Shown here: piece after piece, positions 35,668 through 43,959 of the stretch
Layout: each line of letters opens with the position of its first letter
Position numbering within the stretch: position 1 is the first letter of the stretch
Notes under the pieces: model-generated
Told to the model about the DNA's origin: nothing
Database searches by the model: none
Seen by the model: the letters and a program-made list of their open reading frames with translations, nothing else
Program-made: the position numbers and the translations under genes
Source of the DNA: Arthrobacter agilis
GTDB lineage: Bacteria; Actinomycetota; Actinomycetes; Actinomycetales; Micrococcaceae
Length of the DNA stretch: 64,000 nucleotides
Assembly (NCBI RefSeq): GCF_002157505.1
Contig: NZ_NFSC01000031.1
Location: 310,001 to 374,000, forward strand
Direction: 5' to 3'

Positions 35668-38600
35668 TTGTTCCGTCTGGCGCAGCTCTCCCTGGGCAAC
35701 CGGGCCCTCATCGCGCTCATCACGATCTTCGCTTCGGTCTTCGGGGTCATCACGCTCGGATCCCTGAAGCAGGAACTCATCCCGTCGCTCGAGTTCCCGC
35801 AGATCACGGTGCTGTCCACGGTGCCGGGCGCGTCCCCGGAGTACCTCGACCAGCAGGTCAGCGAGCCGCTGGAGGCAGCACTGAGCGGCGTCGAGGGCCT
35901 GGAGTCGTCGTCGTCCACCTCACGGACCGGTGTCTCGACCGTCAGCCTGGTCTTCGTGTACGGCACGAACCTGGACCGGGCACGCGCGCAGGTGGACCGG
36001 GCGATCTCGACGGTGCGCCCCGGCCTCCCGGACGACGTCGAACCCCAGGCCCTCGCCGGCAGCATCAGCGACCTGCCCATCGTCTTCATGGCGGTGTCCT
36101 CGGACCAGTCCCTCAGTGAACTGAACGGCGACCTCGCCCGGCTGACCGTTCCGCGGCTGCAGAAGATCGACGGCGTGAGGACCGCGGACGTCTCCGGCGG
36201 GACGACGCAGCATGTCGCGATCCTGCCCCGGGACGGAGCTCTGGACGCGGCGGGCCTGACGGTCGGCGACCTCGCCGGGACACTCGAGGACAACGGCGCC
36301 CTGTTCCCCGTCGGCAGCCTCGAGGAGGACCCCCGGTCGCTGACCATCCAGGCGGGCAGCCAGATCGGGTCGCTGGAGGACATCGAGGGGCTCCCGGTCC
36401 TCCCCTCCTCGGAGGAGACGTCTCCCGACACGGCGGCCCCCGGCACACCGACGGGTCCTGGCACCCCGGCAGGCCCTGGCACCCCGGCGGCCCCATCCGT
36501 CCCGGCGGGCCCCGACACACCGGTGGCTCCCGCGACTCCGGTGGAGCCTGCGCCCCGCGCCGTCGTCACCATCGGCCAGGTCGCCGATGTCAGCCTCGCC
36601 GATGACGAGGCCACGTCGATTGCACGGACCAACGGGATCGAGACGCTCGCGCTGGCGGTGACCAAGGTGCCCGACGGCGACACCGTGGAGATCTCGCAGC
36701 AGATCGTGGATCTCGTCCCTGACCTCGAGGCCGAACTCGGCAACGGAGCCGACATCACGGTGGTGTTCGACCAGGCGCCGTTCATCGAGCGCAGTATCGA
36801 CGACCTCACCACCGAGGGCATCCTCGGACTCGGCTTCGCCGTGCTCATCATCCTCATCTTCCTGCTGTCCGTCCGCTCGACGCTGGTCACCGCGATCTCG
36901 ATCCCCCTGTCGCTGCTCGTCACCTTCATCGGGCTCTACGTGGCCGGCTACTCCCTAAACCTCCTGACGCTCGGCGCGCTGACCATCGCCATCGGACGCG
37001 TGGTGGACGACTCGATCGTCGTCATCGAGAACATCAAGCGCCACCTCGGGTACGGGGAGGAGAAGCGGGAGGCCATCCTGACGGCGGTCCGCGAGGTGGC
37101 CGGCGCCGTCACGGCCTCGACGCTCACGACGGTGGCCGTCTTCGCACCGATCGCGTTCGTCGGCGGGCTTGCCGGCGAACTCTTCCGGCCCTTCGCCGTG
37201 ACGACGGGGATCGCGCTGCTGGCATCGCTCGCCGTGTCGCTGACCATCATCCCGGTGCTCGCCTACTGGTTCCTGCCGCGGACCTCATCGCGACGGCACG
37301 AGGCGCGCCATGCGGCCGCCGGGACACCCGACGCAGCCGGCGGGAGTTCCCCGGCAGCACCCTCGCCCGAGCGCCCGTCGCTCCTCCAGCGTGGCTACCT
37401 CCCGATCCTGGCCGGGACACAGCGGCACCCCGTCGTCACGCTCATCAGCGCCCTGATCGTCCTCGGCGGCACGGCGGCGATGATCCCGTTCCTTCCCACA
37501 AACCTGCTCGGCGGGTCCGGGCAGAACAGTTTCTCCATCACGCAGACCCTGCCGCAGGGCTCCAGCCTCGGGACGACCGCGGAGGCCGCCGGCCGGACGG
37601 AGGAGATCCTGGCGGACAACCCCGACGTCCGGGACGTCCAGCTGACGGTCGGCAACCCGGAGAATGCCTTCGCTGCACGGTTCTCCGGGGGCGCCTCCGT
37701 CGCGACCTTCACCGTCATCACGCGCGAGGACGCCGACCAGGAAGCACTGCAGGAGTCCGTCCGCCAGGACCTCGAGGGACTCGAGGATGCCGGCACCTTC
37801 TCCCTGTCGAGCCAGCAGGGCGGCTTCGGGACCTCGAGCACCATCGACATCGACGTCACGGCTCCCGTCAGTGCCGACCTCGAGACAGCCAACAGCGCCG
37901 TGCTCGACGGGATGGAGGGGCTCGAGGGCGCCGGTGAGGTGACGAGCAACCTGTCGGCGGCGCAGCCGCAGGTCCAGATCGACGTCGACCGCGCCGCCGC
38001 GGTCGCGGCGGGGCTGAGCGAGGGCCAGATCGCGGGCCTCCTTGGCGGCAGCATCAGCCCCGTCCCGGGCGGCACGGTGCGCTTCGAGGCCGAGGACCTC
38101 CCGGTGCTGATCGGCGAGGGCACCCCGATCACGAGCCTCGGCCAGCTCCGCGACCTGCGGATCCCGACGGCGCGGGGGCCCATTCCGCTGACGGATGTCG
38201 CGTCGGTCGAGGAAGTCCAGGTGCCGCTCTCGGTGACGAGCTCCAACGGAGAGCGGACGGCCCGCGTGTCCATCACGCCGTCGGGGGACGACCTCGGAAC
38301 CCTCACCGCAGCGGTCAACGAACGCCTCGCCGGCATCGATCTGCCCGCCGGCGCGACCACGACCGTCGGTGGCGCCTCCAGCCAGCAGGCCGAGTCCTTC
38401 GACCAGCTGTTCCTGGCACTCTGGGCCGCGGTCGCGATCGTGTACGTCATCATGGTCGCGACGTTCAAGAGCCTCGTGCAGCCCCTGATCCTGCTCGTGT
38501 CGATCCCCTTCGCCGCCACGGGCGCGATCGCGCTGCTGCTGATCACGCGGATCCCGCTCGGGCTGCCCTCCCTCATCGGGATGCTGATGCTCGTGGGCAT

Positions 38601-38946
38601 CGTCGTCACCAACGCGATCGTGCTGATCGACCTCGTCAACCAGTACCGGCAGCCACGCGACGGCTCCCCGGGCCTGCCCGTCGCCGACGCCATCCGCGAG
38701 GGTGCCCGCCAGCGGCTCCGCCCGATCCTCATGACCGCACTGGCGACCATCTTCGCGCTGACTCCGATGGCCCTCGGCCTGACCGGCGAAGGCGGCTTCA
38801 TCTCGCAGCCGCTGGCCGTCGTGGTGATCGGCGGACTCGTCTCCTCCACGGCGCTCACGCTCATCCTGGTCCCGGTCCTGTACCGGCTGATCGAGGGCCG
38901 CCGCGAAAGGCGCGCACTGCGCCGGGCGGCGGCTGCCGGGGTCTGA
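35668..38946 (+). CDS. RND-family efflux transporter (AcrB/HAE-like)
   Basis: Proton-driven export protein of 1092 residues, with two copies of the RND layout: a membrane helix at 12-32, a large extracellular loop, six helices around 390-540, then a helix near 590, a second loop and six helices around 915-1070. GRVVDDSIVVIENIKRHL in TM4 carries the conserved Asp pair of the proton relay. A Pro/Gly/Thr insert (about 255-295) in the first loop comes from an 18-bp tandem repeat. TTG start at 35668 with AAGGCAGG upstream. No adaptor protein or outer-membrane channel is nearby, as expected in a Gram-positive. A MarR gene follows. Confidence 0.92.
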   Translation: MFRLAQLSLGNRALIALITIFASVFGVITLGSLKQELIPSLEFPQITVLSTVPGASPEYLDQQVSEPLEAALSGVEGLESSSSTSRTGVSTVSLVFVYGTNLDRARAQVDRAISTVRPGLPDDVEPQALAGSISDLPIVFMAVSSDQSLSELNGDLARLTVPRLQKIDGVRTADVSGGTTQHVAILPRDGALDAAGLTVGDLAGTLEDNGALFPVGSLEEDPRSLTIQAGSQIGSLEDIEGLPVLPSSEETSPDTAAPGTPTGPGTPAGPGTPAAPSVPAGPDTPVAPATPVEPAPRAVVTIGQVADVSLADDEATSIARTNGIETLALAVTKVPDGDTVEISQQIVDLVPDLEAELGNGADITVVFDQAPFIERSIDDLTTEGILGLGFAVLIILIFLLSVRSTLVTAISIPLSLLVTFIGLYVAGYSLNLLTLGALTIAIGRVVDDSIVVIENIKRHLGYGEEKREAILTAVREVAGAVTASTLTTVAVFAPIAFVGGLAGELFRPFAVTTGIALLASLAVSLTIIPVLAYWFLPRTSSRRHEARHAAAGTPDAAGGSSPAAPSPERPSLLQRGYLPILAGTQRHPVVTLISALIVLGGTAAMIPFLPTNLLGGSGQNSFSITQTLPQGSSLGTTAEAAGRTEEILADNPDVRDVQLTVGNPENAFAARFSGGASVATFTVITREDADQEALQESVRQDLEGLEDAGTFSLSSQQGGFGTSSTIDIDVTAPVSADLETANSAVLDGMEGLEGAGEVTSNLSAAQPQVQIDVDRAAAVAAGLSEGQIAGLLGGSISPVPGGTVRFEAEDLPVLIGEGTPITSLGQLRDLRIPTARGPIPLTDVASVEEVQVPLSVTSSNGERTARVSITPSGDDLGTLTAAVNERLAGIDLPAGATTTVGGASSQQAESFDQLFLALWAAVAIVYVIMVATFKSLVQPLILLVSIPFAATGAIALLLITRIPLGLPSLIGMLMLVGIVVTNAIVLIDLVNQYRQPRDGSPGLPVADAIREGARQRLRPILMTALATIFALTPMALGLTGEGGFISQPLAVVVIGGLVSSTALTLILVPVLYRLIEGRRERRALRRAAAAGV
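36442..36495 (+). repeat. 18-bp tandem repeat, 3 copies, in the RND transporter
   Basis: Three units of 18 bp (GGCACCCCGGCAGGCCCT-like) encode GTPAGP-type hexapeptides in the first extracellular loop. More diverged Pro-rich sequence continues to about 36550. Confidence 0.75.
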
Positions 38947-38950
38947 CTCT

Positions 38951-38970
38951 CCGTCCCGGGCCGGGGACGG
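38951..38970 (+). terminator. Weak hairpin after the RND gene
   Basis: CCGTCCC (38951-38957) pairs with GGGACGG (38964-38970) with a 6-base loop, four bases after the stop codon. No T run, so termination is uncertain. Confidence 0.35.
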
Positions 38971-39009
38971 GCGAGCGGGGCGGCCGGGTCGGCCGAGCGG
39001 GACCGGGCG

Positions 39010-39030
39010 TACAATAGATGCAAATGCATC
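39010..39030 (+). promoter_or_regulatory. Promoter -10 and palindromic operator of the second marR gene
   Basis: TACAAT (39010-39015) is followed at once by the perfect palindrome GATGCA-AA-TGCATC (39017-39030), which would cover the transcription start. The size and AT-containing symmetry fit a MarR operator, so the downstream MarR protein probably represses itself here. Confidence 0.6.
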
Positions 39031-39070
39031 GAAGTTGCCGGCTGCGCCGGCAGGAGGCCGGGAAACAGCC

Positions 39071-39580
39071 GTGGCTGACAACGTGAGGACCGCCGTCGGG
39101 CGGGCAGGACAATCATCATCGGGTGAGGGCGACGCTGCGGCAGTGCCCTCCGTCCGCCAGACGTCGGAGGCGTGGGAGTCCCTCTTCCGGGCCCAGGTGG
39201 GCGTGATGCGGCGCATCCGGCAGGACCCGGTGTTCCGCGAACTGCCCATCGGGGAGTACGACGTCCTCTTCAACCTGAGCCGCTGCCCCACCGGCTGGAC
39301 CCGCCTCAACGAACTCAACAACTCCCTGCTCATCAGCCAGCCCAGCCTGAGCCGCATGGTCGACAGGCTAGAAGCGAAGAACCTGATCCGGAAGCGACCC
39401 GCCGAGTCCGACCAGAGGGGTGTCGAACTGGCGCTGACGGACGAGGGCAGGGCGCTTCAGCGGCGCATCGGTTCCAGCCACGTGCACCGCATCCACGAGG
39501 TGCTCGCACCCGTACTCGAGCCGGCGGAGCTGGAGCAGCTGAAGGCGCTGACGGACAAGCTCAACGCCCGCCTGAAGTGA
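39071..39580 (+). CDS. MarR-family transcriptional regulator
   Basis: Winged-helix regulator of about 169 residues. The DNA-binding part is LNELNNSLLISQPSLSRMVDRLEAKNLIRKRPAESDQRGVELALTDEG; the first 30 residues are a disordered Ser/Gly/Ala extension. I chose the GTG at 39071; a TTG at 39035 is in frame and would lengthen the tail by 12 residues. A palindrome lies 41 bases upstream. Its position 124 bases after the RND pump, same strand, suggests it may sense the pump's substrates, but regulation of the pump itself is not shown. Convergent with the transglutaminase-like gene. Confidence 0.9.
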   Translation: MADNVRTAVGRAGQSSSGEGDAAAVPSVRQTSEAWESLFRAQVGVMRRIRQDPVFRELPIGEYDVLFNLSRCPTGWTRLNELNNSLLISQPSLSRMVDRLEAKNLIRKRPAESDQRGVELALTDEGRALQRRIGSSHVHRIHEVLAPVLEPAELEQLKALTDKLNARLK

Positions 39581-39591
39581 GCTTCCCGGCG

Positions 39592-39651
39592 GTCGACCTG
39601 CAGGGCGTCGACCCGCAGGGCGTCGTCCTGCCCGGCGTCGACCTGACGTCG
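39592..39651. repeat. 15-bp tandem repeat, 4 copies, between convergent genes
   Basis: Units GTCGACCTGCAGGGC, GTCGACCCGCAGGGC, GTCGTCCTGCCCGGC and GTCGACCTGACGTCG fill the 81-bp gap between the 3' ends of marR and the transglutaminase-like gene. In one plus frame they would read VDLQG-like pentapeptides, but that frame has no start of its own. Confidence 0.8.
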
Positions 39652-39661
39652 CCGGACTACG

Positions 39662-40465
39662 TCAGCGAAGGGAGAGCAGCACGTTCGTCTGCTCCAGAGG
39701 GAGTTCGTCGACCGTCGCGGTGACGGACAGCCCGGACAGCTGGAGCGACCCGCCGACCGTCGAGAGGAACGCCGTGTCGGCTGCGTCGCGGCCCGTCGCG
39801 ATGCGCAGCATCGAGGCGCGTGGCGCGAGGCCCGTGGCATCCACCAGGTGCCACGCCCCGTCGACCCAGGCCTCGACCACGGCGTGGAAATCCATCGGGC
39901 TCAGCCCCGGCGCATAGACGGACGCGAGCCGTGCGGGGACATCCCGCGCCCTGAGCAGTGCGATCACGAGGTGCGCGTAGTCGCGGCAGACTCCCCTGCG
40001 GGCCAGGAGGGTGTCCACTGCACCGTCGGTGAAGCGGGACGAACCCGACACGTAGGACAGCTCGTCAGCCACCCAGTCCCGCACGCCCTGGACAAGCGCC
40101 GTGCCCTGCAGGGTGGGCAGCACCGTATAGGCCGTCGGCAGGATCCTGTCCGATTCGCAGTAGCGGCTGGGCCGCACGTACCGCACCAGGTCGACGTCGT
40201 CCGCCGGTACCGGTGCGACTGCTCCGGTCACCGTCGCCCGGTAGCGCACCTCCAGCGCCGACGCCCGTGGCGTGGTGAGCAGGTGCAACCGGCTCCCGTC
40301 CCTGTCCTGCCGTTCCCGGAGCTCCGCCGGTTCACCGTCAACCAAGACGGTCAGGTGCTCGTCGACCGCCAGGTACGCCTCAGGGCTTGCGACGGCGATC
40401 GAGAGGACCACCTGGGTACCCGCGATCGTCGTAGCACTGAGATCGGCGGAGACAGTGCGTTGCAT
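39662..40465 (-). CDS. Transglutaminase-like cysteine peptidase family protein
   Basis: 267 residues with a bacterial transglutaminase-like domain. The catalytic triad is complete: Cys160 (RRGVCRDYAHL), His194 (MDFHAVVEAW) and Asp209 (HLVDATG). The N-terminal about 95 residues are the beta-rich domain usual for this group (DUF-type transglut_N). There is no signal peptide, so it acts in the cytoplasm, as a protease or amidase rather than a cross-linker; the substrate is unknown. The ATG at 40465 has GGAAGC upstream, somewhat far. It is divergent from the SDR gene. Confidence 0.9.
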   Translation of the reverse strand: MQRTVSADLSATTIAGTQVVLSIAVASPEAYLAVDEHLTVLVDGEPAELRERQDRDGSRLHLLTTPRASALEVRYRATVTGAVAPVPADDVDLVRYVRPSRYCESDRILPTAYTVLPTLQGTALVQGVRDWVADELSYVSGSSRFTDGAVDTLLARRGVCRDYAHLVIALLRARDVPARLASVYAPGLSPMDFHAVVEAWVDGAWHLVDATGLAPRASMLRIATGRDAADTAFLSTVGGSLQLSGLSVTATVDELPLEQTNVLLSLR

Positions 40466-40587
40466 GGTTTCTTGCTTCCGGTAGGCGGTGGGATCGCCTA
40501 CAACTCTAAGCTGTTGGAGGCGGCGACCCTCGACGCCGGTCGGGTACTCCCCGACCGGGCAGGACATGCCGGCAGGGAAGGAACACC

Positions 40588-41508
40588 ATGAGCGATTTTT
40601 CAGCGGACGCCATCGGCGATCTGACAGGCAAACGCGTGGTCATCACGGGCGCGAACAGCGGCATCGGACTGCAGACGGCCGTGGAACTGGCCAGGAAGGG
40701 CGCCGAGGTCGTGCTCGCCTGCCGCAACGAACAGCGCGGCCGCGATGCCGAGCAGAAGGTGCGCTCCCTGACAGGCAGCAGCCGGGTGGTCATGCGCGTC
40801 CTCGACCTGGCGAGCCTCGAGTCGGTCCGGGCTTTCGCGGCCGGCATCACCGATCCGATCCACATCCTCGTGAACAATGCAGGCGTCATGGCGACGCCAA
40901 GGTCGACGACGGCCGATGGGTTCGAACTGCAGTTGGGCACCAACCACCTGGGTCACTTCGCGCTGACCGGCCTGCTGCTGGAGAACCTGCACGACGCCGG
41001 GTCCGCCCGCGTGGTCACGCTCTCCAGCCTCGCCCACAAGCGGGGCCGCATCAACTTCGACGACCTCCAGTCGGAGCGCGGCTACCGCAGGTGGGGCGCC
41101 TACCAGCAGAGCAAGATCGCGAACCTGTACTTCATGGTGGAGCTCGACCGGCGTGCGCGTGCCGCGGGCTGGGACCTGACGTCGGTGGCGGCCCACCCGG
41201 GCCTGGCGAACACGAACCTGACCGCGAGCATGCAGGTGCCGGCAATGCTCGACGTCCTCGGCGGGTTCGTGAAGCTGATGAGCCAGTCCGACGCCGCAGG
41301 GGCGCTGCCCACCCTCTATGCGGCAACCTCACCGGAGGTTCGGGGCGGGGACTACTACGGTCCGTCGGGCCCCGGGGAGACCCGTGGCGCTCCGCGGCTC
41401 GTCGCTCCGGTTCCGCGTGTCCTTGATCGGGACATCGCGGTGCGGCTGTGGAACCGCAGCGTGGAGCTGACGGGCGTCGACTACGGAGCCCTGCACCCCG
41501 TGGGCTGA
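40588..41508 (+). CDS. Short-chain dehydrogenase (retinol dehydrogenase/WW-domain oxidoreductase-like)
   Basis: NADP-dependent oxidoreductase of 306 residues. TGANSGIG is at about 20-27, NNAGVM at about 96 and the active-site YQQSK near 172; LGTNHLGHFALTGLLL is characteristic of the RDH-like subgroup. The ATG at 40588 has GGAAGGA upstream. It is a paralogue of the SDR at 60489, which shares the TNHLGH motif. The natural substrate is unknown. A hairpin follows its stop codon. Confidence 0.92.
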   Translation: MSDFSADAIGDLTGKRVVITGANSGIGLQTAVELARKGAEVVLACRNEQRGRDAEQKVRSLTGSSRVVMRVLDLASLESVRAFAAGITDPIHILVNNAGVMATPRSTTADGFELQLGTNHLGHFALTGLLLENLHDAGSARVVTLSSLAHKRGRINFDDLQSERGYRRWGAYQQSKIANLYFMVELDRRARAAGWDLTSVAAHPGLANTNLTASMQVPAMLDVLGGFVKLMSQSDAAGALPTLYAATSPEVRGGDYYGPSGPGETRGAPRLVAPVPRVLDRDIAVRLWNRSVELTGVDYGALHPVG

Positions 41509-41537
41509 CCCTCCCCGGGCGGCCCCCACCCGGAGGG
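41509..41537 (+). terminator. Hairpin after the SDR gene
   Basis: CCCTCCCCGGG (41509-41519) pairs with CCCGGAGGG (41529-41537) with a two-base bulge, right after the stop codon. No T run; a weak terminator at best. Confidence 0.35.
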
Positions 41538-41634
41538 ACCGGATCATCTCGCTGATCGTGGCGGACTCCGGGGTGCCGAAGGACAGTGTTCCCGGCTATA
41601 GACGAAATGTGACCCCATGTCACCGCCCTGCTTT

Positions 41635-41682
41635 GGAGACGGCACCCTCGACCTGTCATTATCTGCGTATGCATGCAGATAA
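41635..41682 (+). promoter_or_regulatory. arsR promoter with palindromic operator over the start codon
   Basis: TTGGAG (41635-41640), a 16-base spacer and CATTAT (41657-41662) lie exactly six bases before the ATG at 41669. The perfect inverted repeat TTATCTGC-n8-GCAGATAA (41659-41682) covers the -10, the start site and the first codons. This is the place and size expected for an ArsR/SmtB-family operator. It implies a leaderless, autorepressed arsR transcript. Confidence 0.75.
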
Positions 41683-42049
41683 GCGGATATGTGGACGGCT
41701 GCCCGAGAGCAATTTCGTCGAACTGGCCGTGGAGGTGTTCTCGATGCTGGCCGATGCCACCCGGGTACGGATCATCCTCGCCCTGCGGGACGCCGGCGAG
41801 CTGTCGGTGAACAGTCTGGCGGAAACCGTCGACAAGAGCCCCGCCGCGGTCTCCCAGCACCTGGCCAAACTCCGCCTGGCCAGGCTCGTCACCACCCGCC
41901 AGGACGGCACCCGGGTGTTCTATCGCCTGGAGAACGAGCACGCGTCCCAGCTTGTGAACGACGCGATCCTCCAGGCGGAACACGCCCTCGGTGGTACCCA
42001 TCACCACCGCGCCCACGGACTCGCCGCAGCAGAGGGGGTCTCCGCATGA
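41669..42049 (+). CDS. ArsR/SmtB-family metal-responsive repressor
   Basis: 126-residue winged-helix repressor: MLADATRVRIILALRDAGELSVNSLAETVDKSPAAVSQHLAKLRLARLVTTRQ is the SmtB-type DNA-binding core. Metal ligands probably lie in the last helix and tail (NEH...EHALGGTHHHRAH), a His-rich C terminus like that of Ni/Co sensors of the NmtR type; there is no CVC-type alpha3 cysteine site. ATG at 41669 lies inside its own operator. Its stop overlaps the start of the P-type ATPase gene (ATGA), so it should control that exporter. Confidence 0.92.
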   Translation: MHADKRICGRLPESNFVELAVEVFSMLADATRVRIILALRDAGELSVNSLAETVDKSPAAVSQHLAKLRLARLVTTRQDGTRVFYRLENEHASQLVNDAILQAEHALGGTHHHRAHGLAAAEGVSA

Positions 42050-43953
42050 GCACCACCCTGGCCGACGCCCCGATCCGGACCGGTGGACGGGTCCTCGCGA
42101 AACCACCCTCGATCTTCCTCACCGGCGCCCGCCTCCCCGAGGTGCGCTGGGCCGGGCTGGCGCTGGTGCTGTTCCTCATCGCCTGGCCGCTGCAGATGGC
42201 CGGGACACCGGCCCCCCTGTGGTGGAGCATCTATCTCGCGTGTTACCTGGCGGGCGGCTGGGAACCGGCCTGGGCCGGGATCACCGCCCTGCGCGAGAAG
42301 GTGCTCGACGTCGACCTGCTCATGATCGTCGCGGCGGTCGCAGCCGCCAGCATCGGGCAGGTCTTCGACGGAGCGCTGCTGATCGTCATCTTCGCCACGA
42401 GCGGGGCACTGGAGGCACTCGTCACGCAGAGGACCGCGGACTCGGTGAGCAGCCTCCTCACCCTCGCCCCGGAGCGGGCCACACGCCTCACCCGCAGCAC
42501 TGCCGGTGACACCCTCGAGGAGGTCGACACGGCCGATCTCCAGGTGGGGGATCTCATCCTGGTCCGTCCCGGCGAACGCATCGGTGGTGACGGGACCGTC
42601 GTCGACGGGATCAGTGAGGTGGACCAGGCGGCGATGACGGGTGAATCGGTACCCGTCCGCCGCTCGGAGGGTGATGCCGTGCTCTCCGGCACGCTGAACG
42701 GCACCGGTGCGCTGACGATCCGCGTGACGCGCCCCGCCAGTGACTCCGTGGTCGCCCGCGTGGTGAGGCTGGTCGAGGAAGCGTCGGAGACGAAATCGAA
42801 CCGGCAGCTGTTCATCGAGAAGGTCGAGCAGCGGTACTCCCTCGGTGTCGTGGCCGCGACCCTCGTCGTGTTCTTCCTGCCGCTGGTGCTCGGCCAGGAC
42901 TTCCAGGGCTCGCTGCTGCGCGCGATCACCTTCATGATCGTCGCGTCCCCCTGCGCGGTGGTCCTCTCGACCATGCCGCCGCTGCTGGCCGCGATCGCCA
43001 ACGCCGGGCGCAACGGTGTCCTCGTCAAGTCGGCGACCGTGATGGAGCGCATCGGTGCGACACAGCTCGTCGCCTTCGACAAGACCGGGACGCTGACCGA
43101 AGGCGCCCCGGTCGTCCGCGGGATCGAACCCGCCGACGGGCGCACGGCGGAGGAAGTCATCACCCTCGCCGCCGCTGTGGAACAGGACAGCGAGCACCCC
43201 CTGGGACGGGCCATCGTCCGCGCGGCCGCCACTCCGATCCCCGCCGTGCACGGTTTCCGTGCCGTCCCCGGGCATGGGGTCGAAGGGACGGTGGACGGGC
43301 ACCTGGTCAGCGTCCGCCAGTCACCGATCGAGCATGCCGACCGCGTGGGAACGGTCGTCGACGTCCTCGTGGACGGGCAGCGGGCGGGAACCCTCATCCT
43401 GGAGGACGCCCTCCGGGCCGACGCCGGAGACGTCGTCGCCCGCACGGCGGCGCTGACCGCGCACCCCGTGCACCTGCTCACCGGGGACAACGACCGCACC
43501 GCAGCCGACGTCGCCGGCCGCACCGGCATCACCACCGTCCATGCCCGCCTCCTGCCGGAGGACAAGGCCCGGACGGTGCAGGACCTCGAAGCAGCCGGTG
43601 TCGCCGTGATGGTCGTCGGTGACGGAGTGAACGATGCCCCCGCGCTGGCCTCGGCGAGCACGGGGATCGCGATGGGACGCCACGGCTCGGACCTCGCACT
43701 GGAGACGGCCGACGCCGTCATCATCCGCGACGACCTCTCCGTGATCCCGGCCGTCATCGGACTCTCCCGGAAGGCCCGGCGCTACGTGATCGCGAACCTT
43801 CTCATCGCGGCCACGTTCATCGTCGTCCTCGTCACCTGGGACCTCATCGCGACGCTCCCCCTGCCCCTGGCCGTCGCCGGTCACGAAGGCTCCACCGTGA
43901 TCGTGGCGCTCAACGGCCTGCGGCTGCTCCGGCGCAACGCCTGGAGCCGGTGA
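42046..43953 (+). CDS. P1B-4-type heavy-metal-transporting ATPase
   Basis: ATP-driven metal exporter of 635 residues. The SPC motif in the metal-binding helix (301-303) and HEGSTVIVALNGLRLL at the C terminus mark the P1B-4 group (CoaT/CtpD-like: Co, Zn, Cd or Fe). TGES (198-201) and the phosphorylation site DKTGT (345-349) are present, as is GDGVNDAP. No N-terminal CxxC metal-binding domain. The ATG at 42046 overlaps the arsR stop by four bases. Six membrane helices are recognisable, as expected for this smaller group. Confidence 0.95.
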   Translation: MSTTLADAPIRTGGRVLAKPPSIFLTGARLPEVRWAGLALVLFLIAWPLQMAGTPAPLWWSIYLACYLAGGWEPAWAGITALREKVLDVDLLMIVAAVAAASIGQVFDGALLIVIFATSGALEALVTQRTADSVSSLLTLAPERATRLTRSTAGDTLEEVDTADLQVGDLILVRPGERIGGDGTVVDGISEVDQAAMTGESVPVRRSEGDAVLSGTLNGTGALTIRVTRPASDSVVARVVRLVEEASETKSNRQLFIEKVEQRYSLGVVAATLVVFFLPLVLGQDFQGSLLRAITFMIVASPCAVVLSTMPPLLAAIANAGRNGVLVKSATVMERIGATQLVAFDKTGTLTEGAPVVRGIEPADGRTAEEVITLAAAVEQDSEHPLGRAIVRAAATPIPAVHGFRAVPGHGVEGTVDGHLVSVRQSPIEHADRVGTVVDVLVDGQRAGTLILEDALRADAGDVVARTAALTAHPVHLLTGDNDRTAADVAGRTGITTVHARLLPEDKARTVQDLEAAGVAVMVVGDGVNDAPALASASTGIAMGRHGSDLALETADAVIIRDDLSVIPAVIGLSRKARRYVIANLLIAATFIVVLVTWDLIATLPLPLAVAGHEGSTVIVALNGLRLLRRNAWSR

Positions 43954-43959
43954 CGGCTC

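Noticed and set aside
37285-39357. 690-codon open frame opposite the RND gene
   Set aside because: Low-complexity Arg/Gly/Asp composition and no start signals; the RND gene on the plus strand accounts for the region.
39592-39723. Pentapeptide-repeat protein from VDLQG-type units
   Set aside because: The frame has no own start, overlaps marR and the transglutaminase-like gene, and holds only four units.
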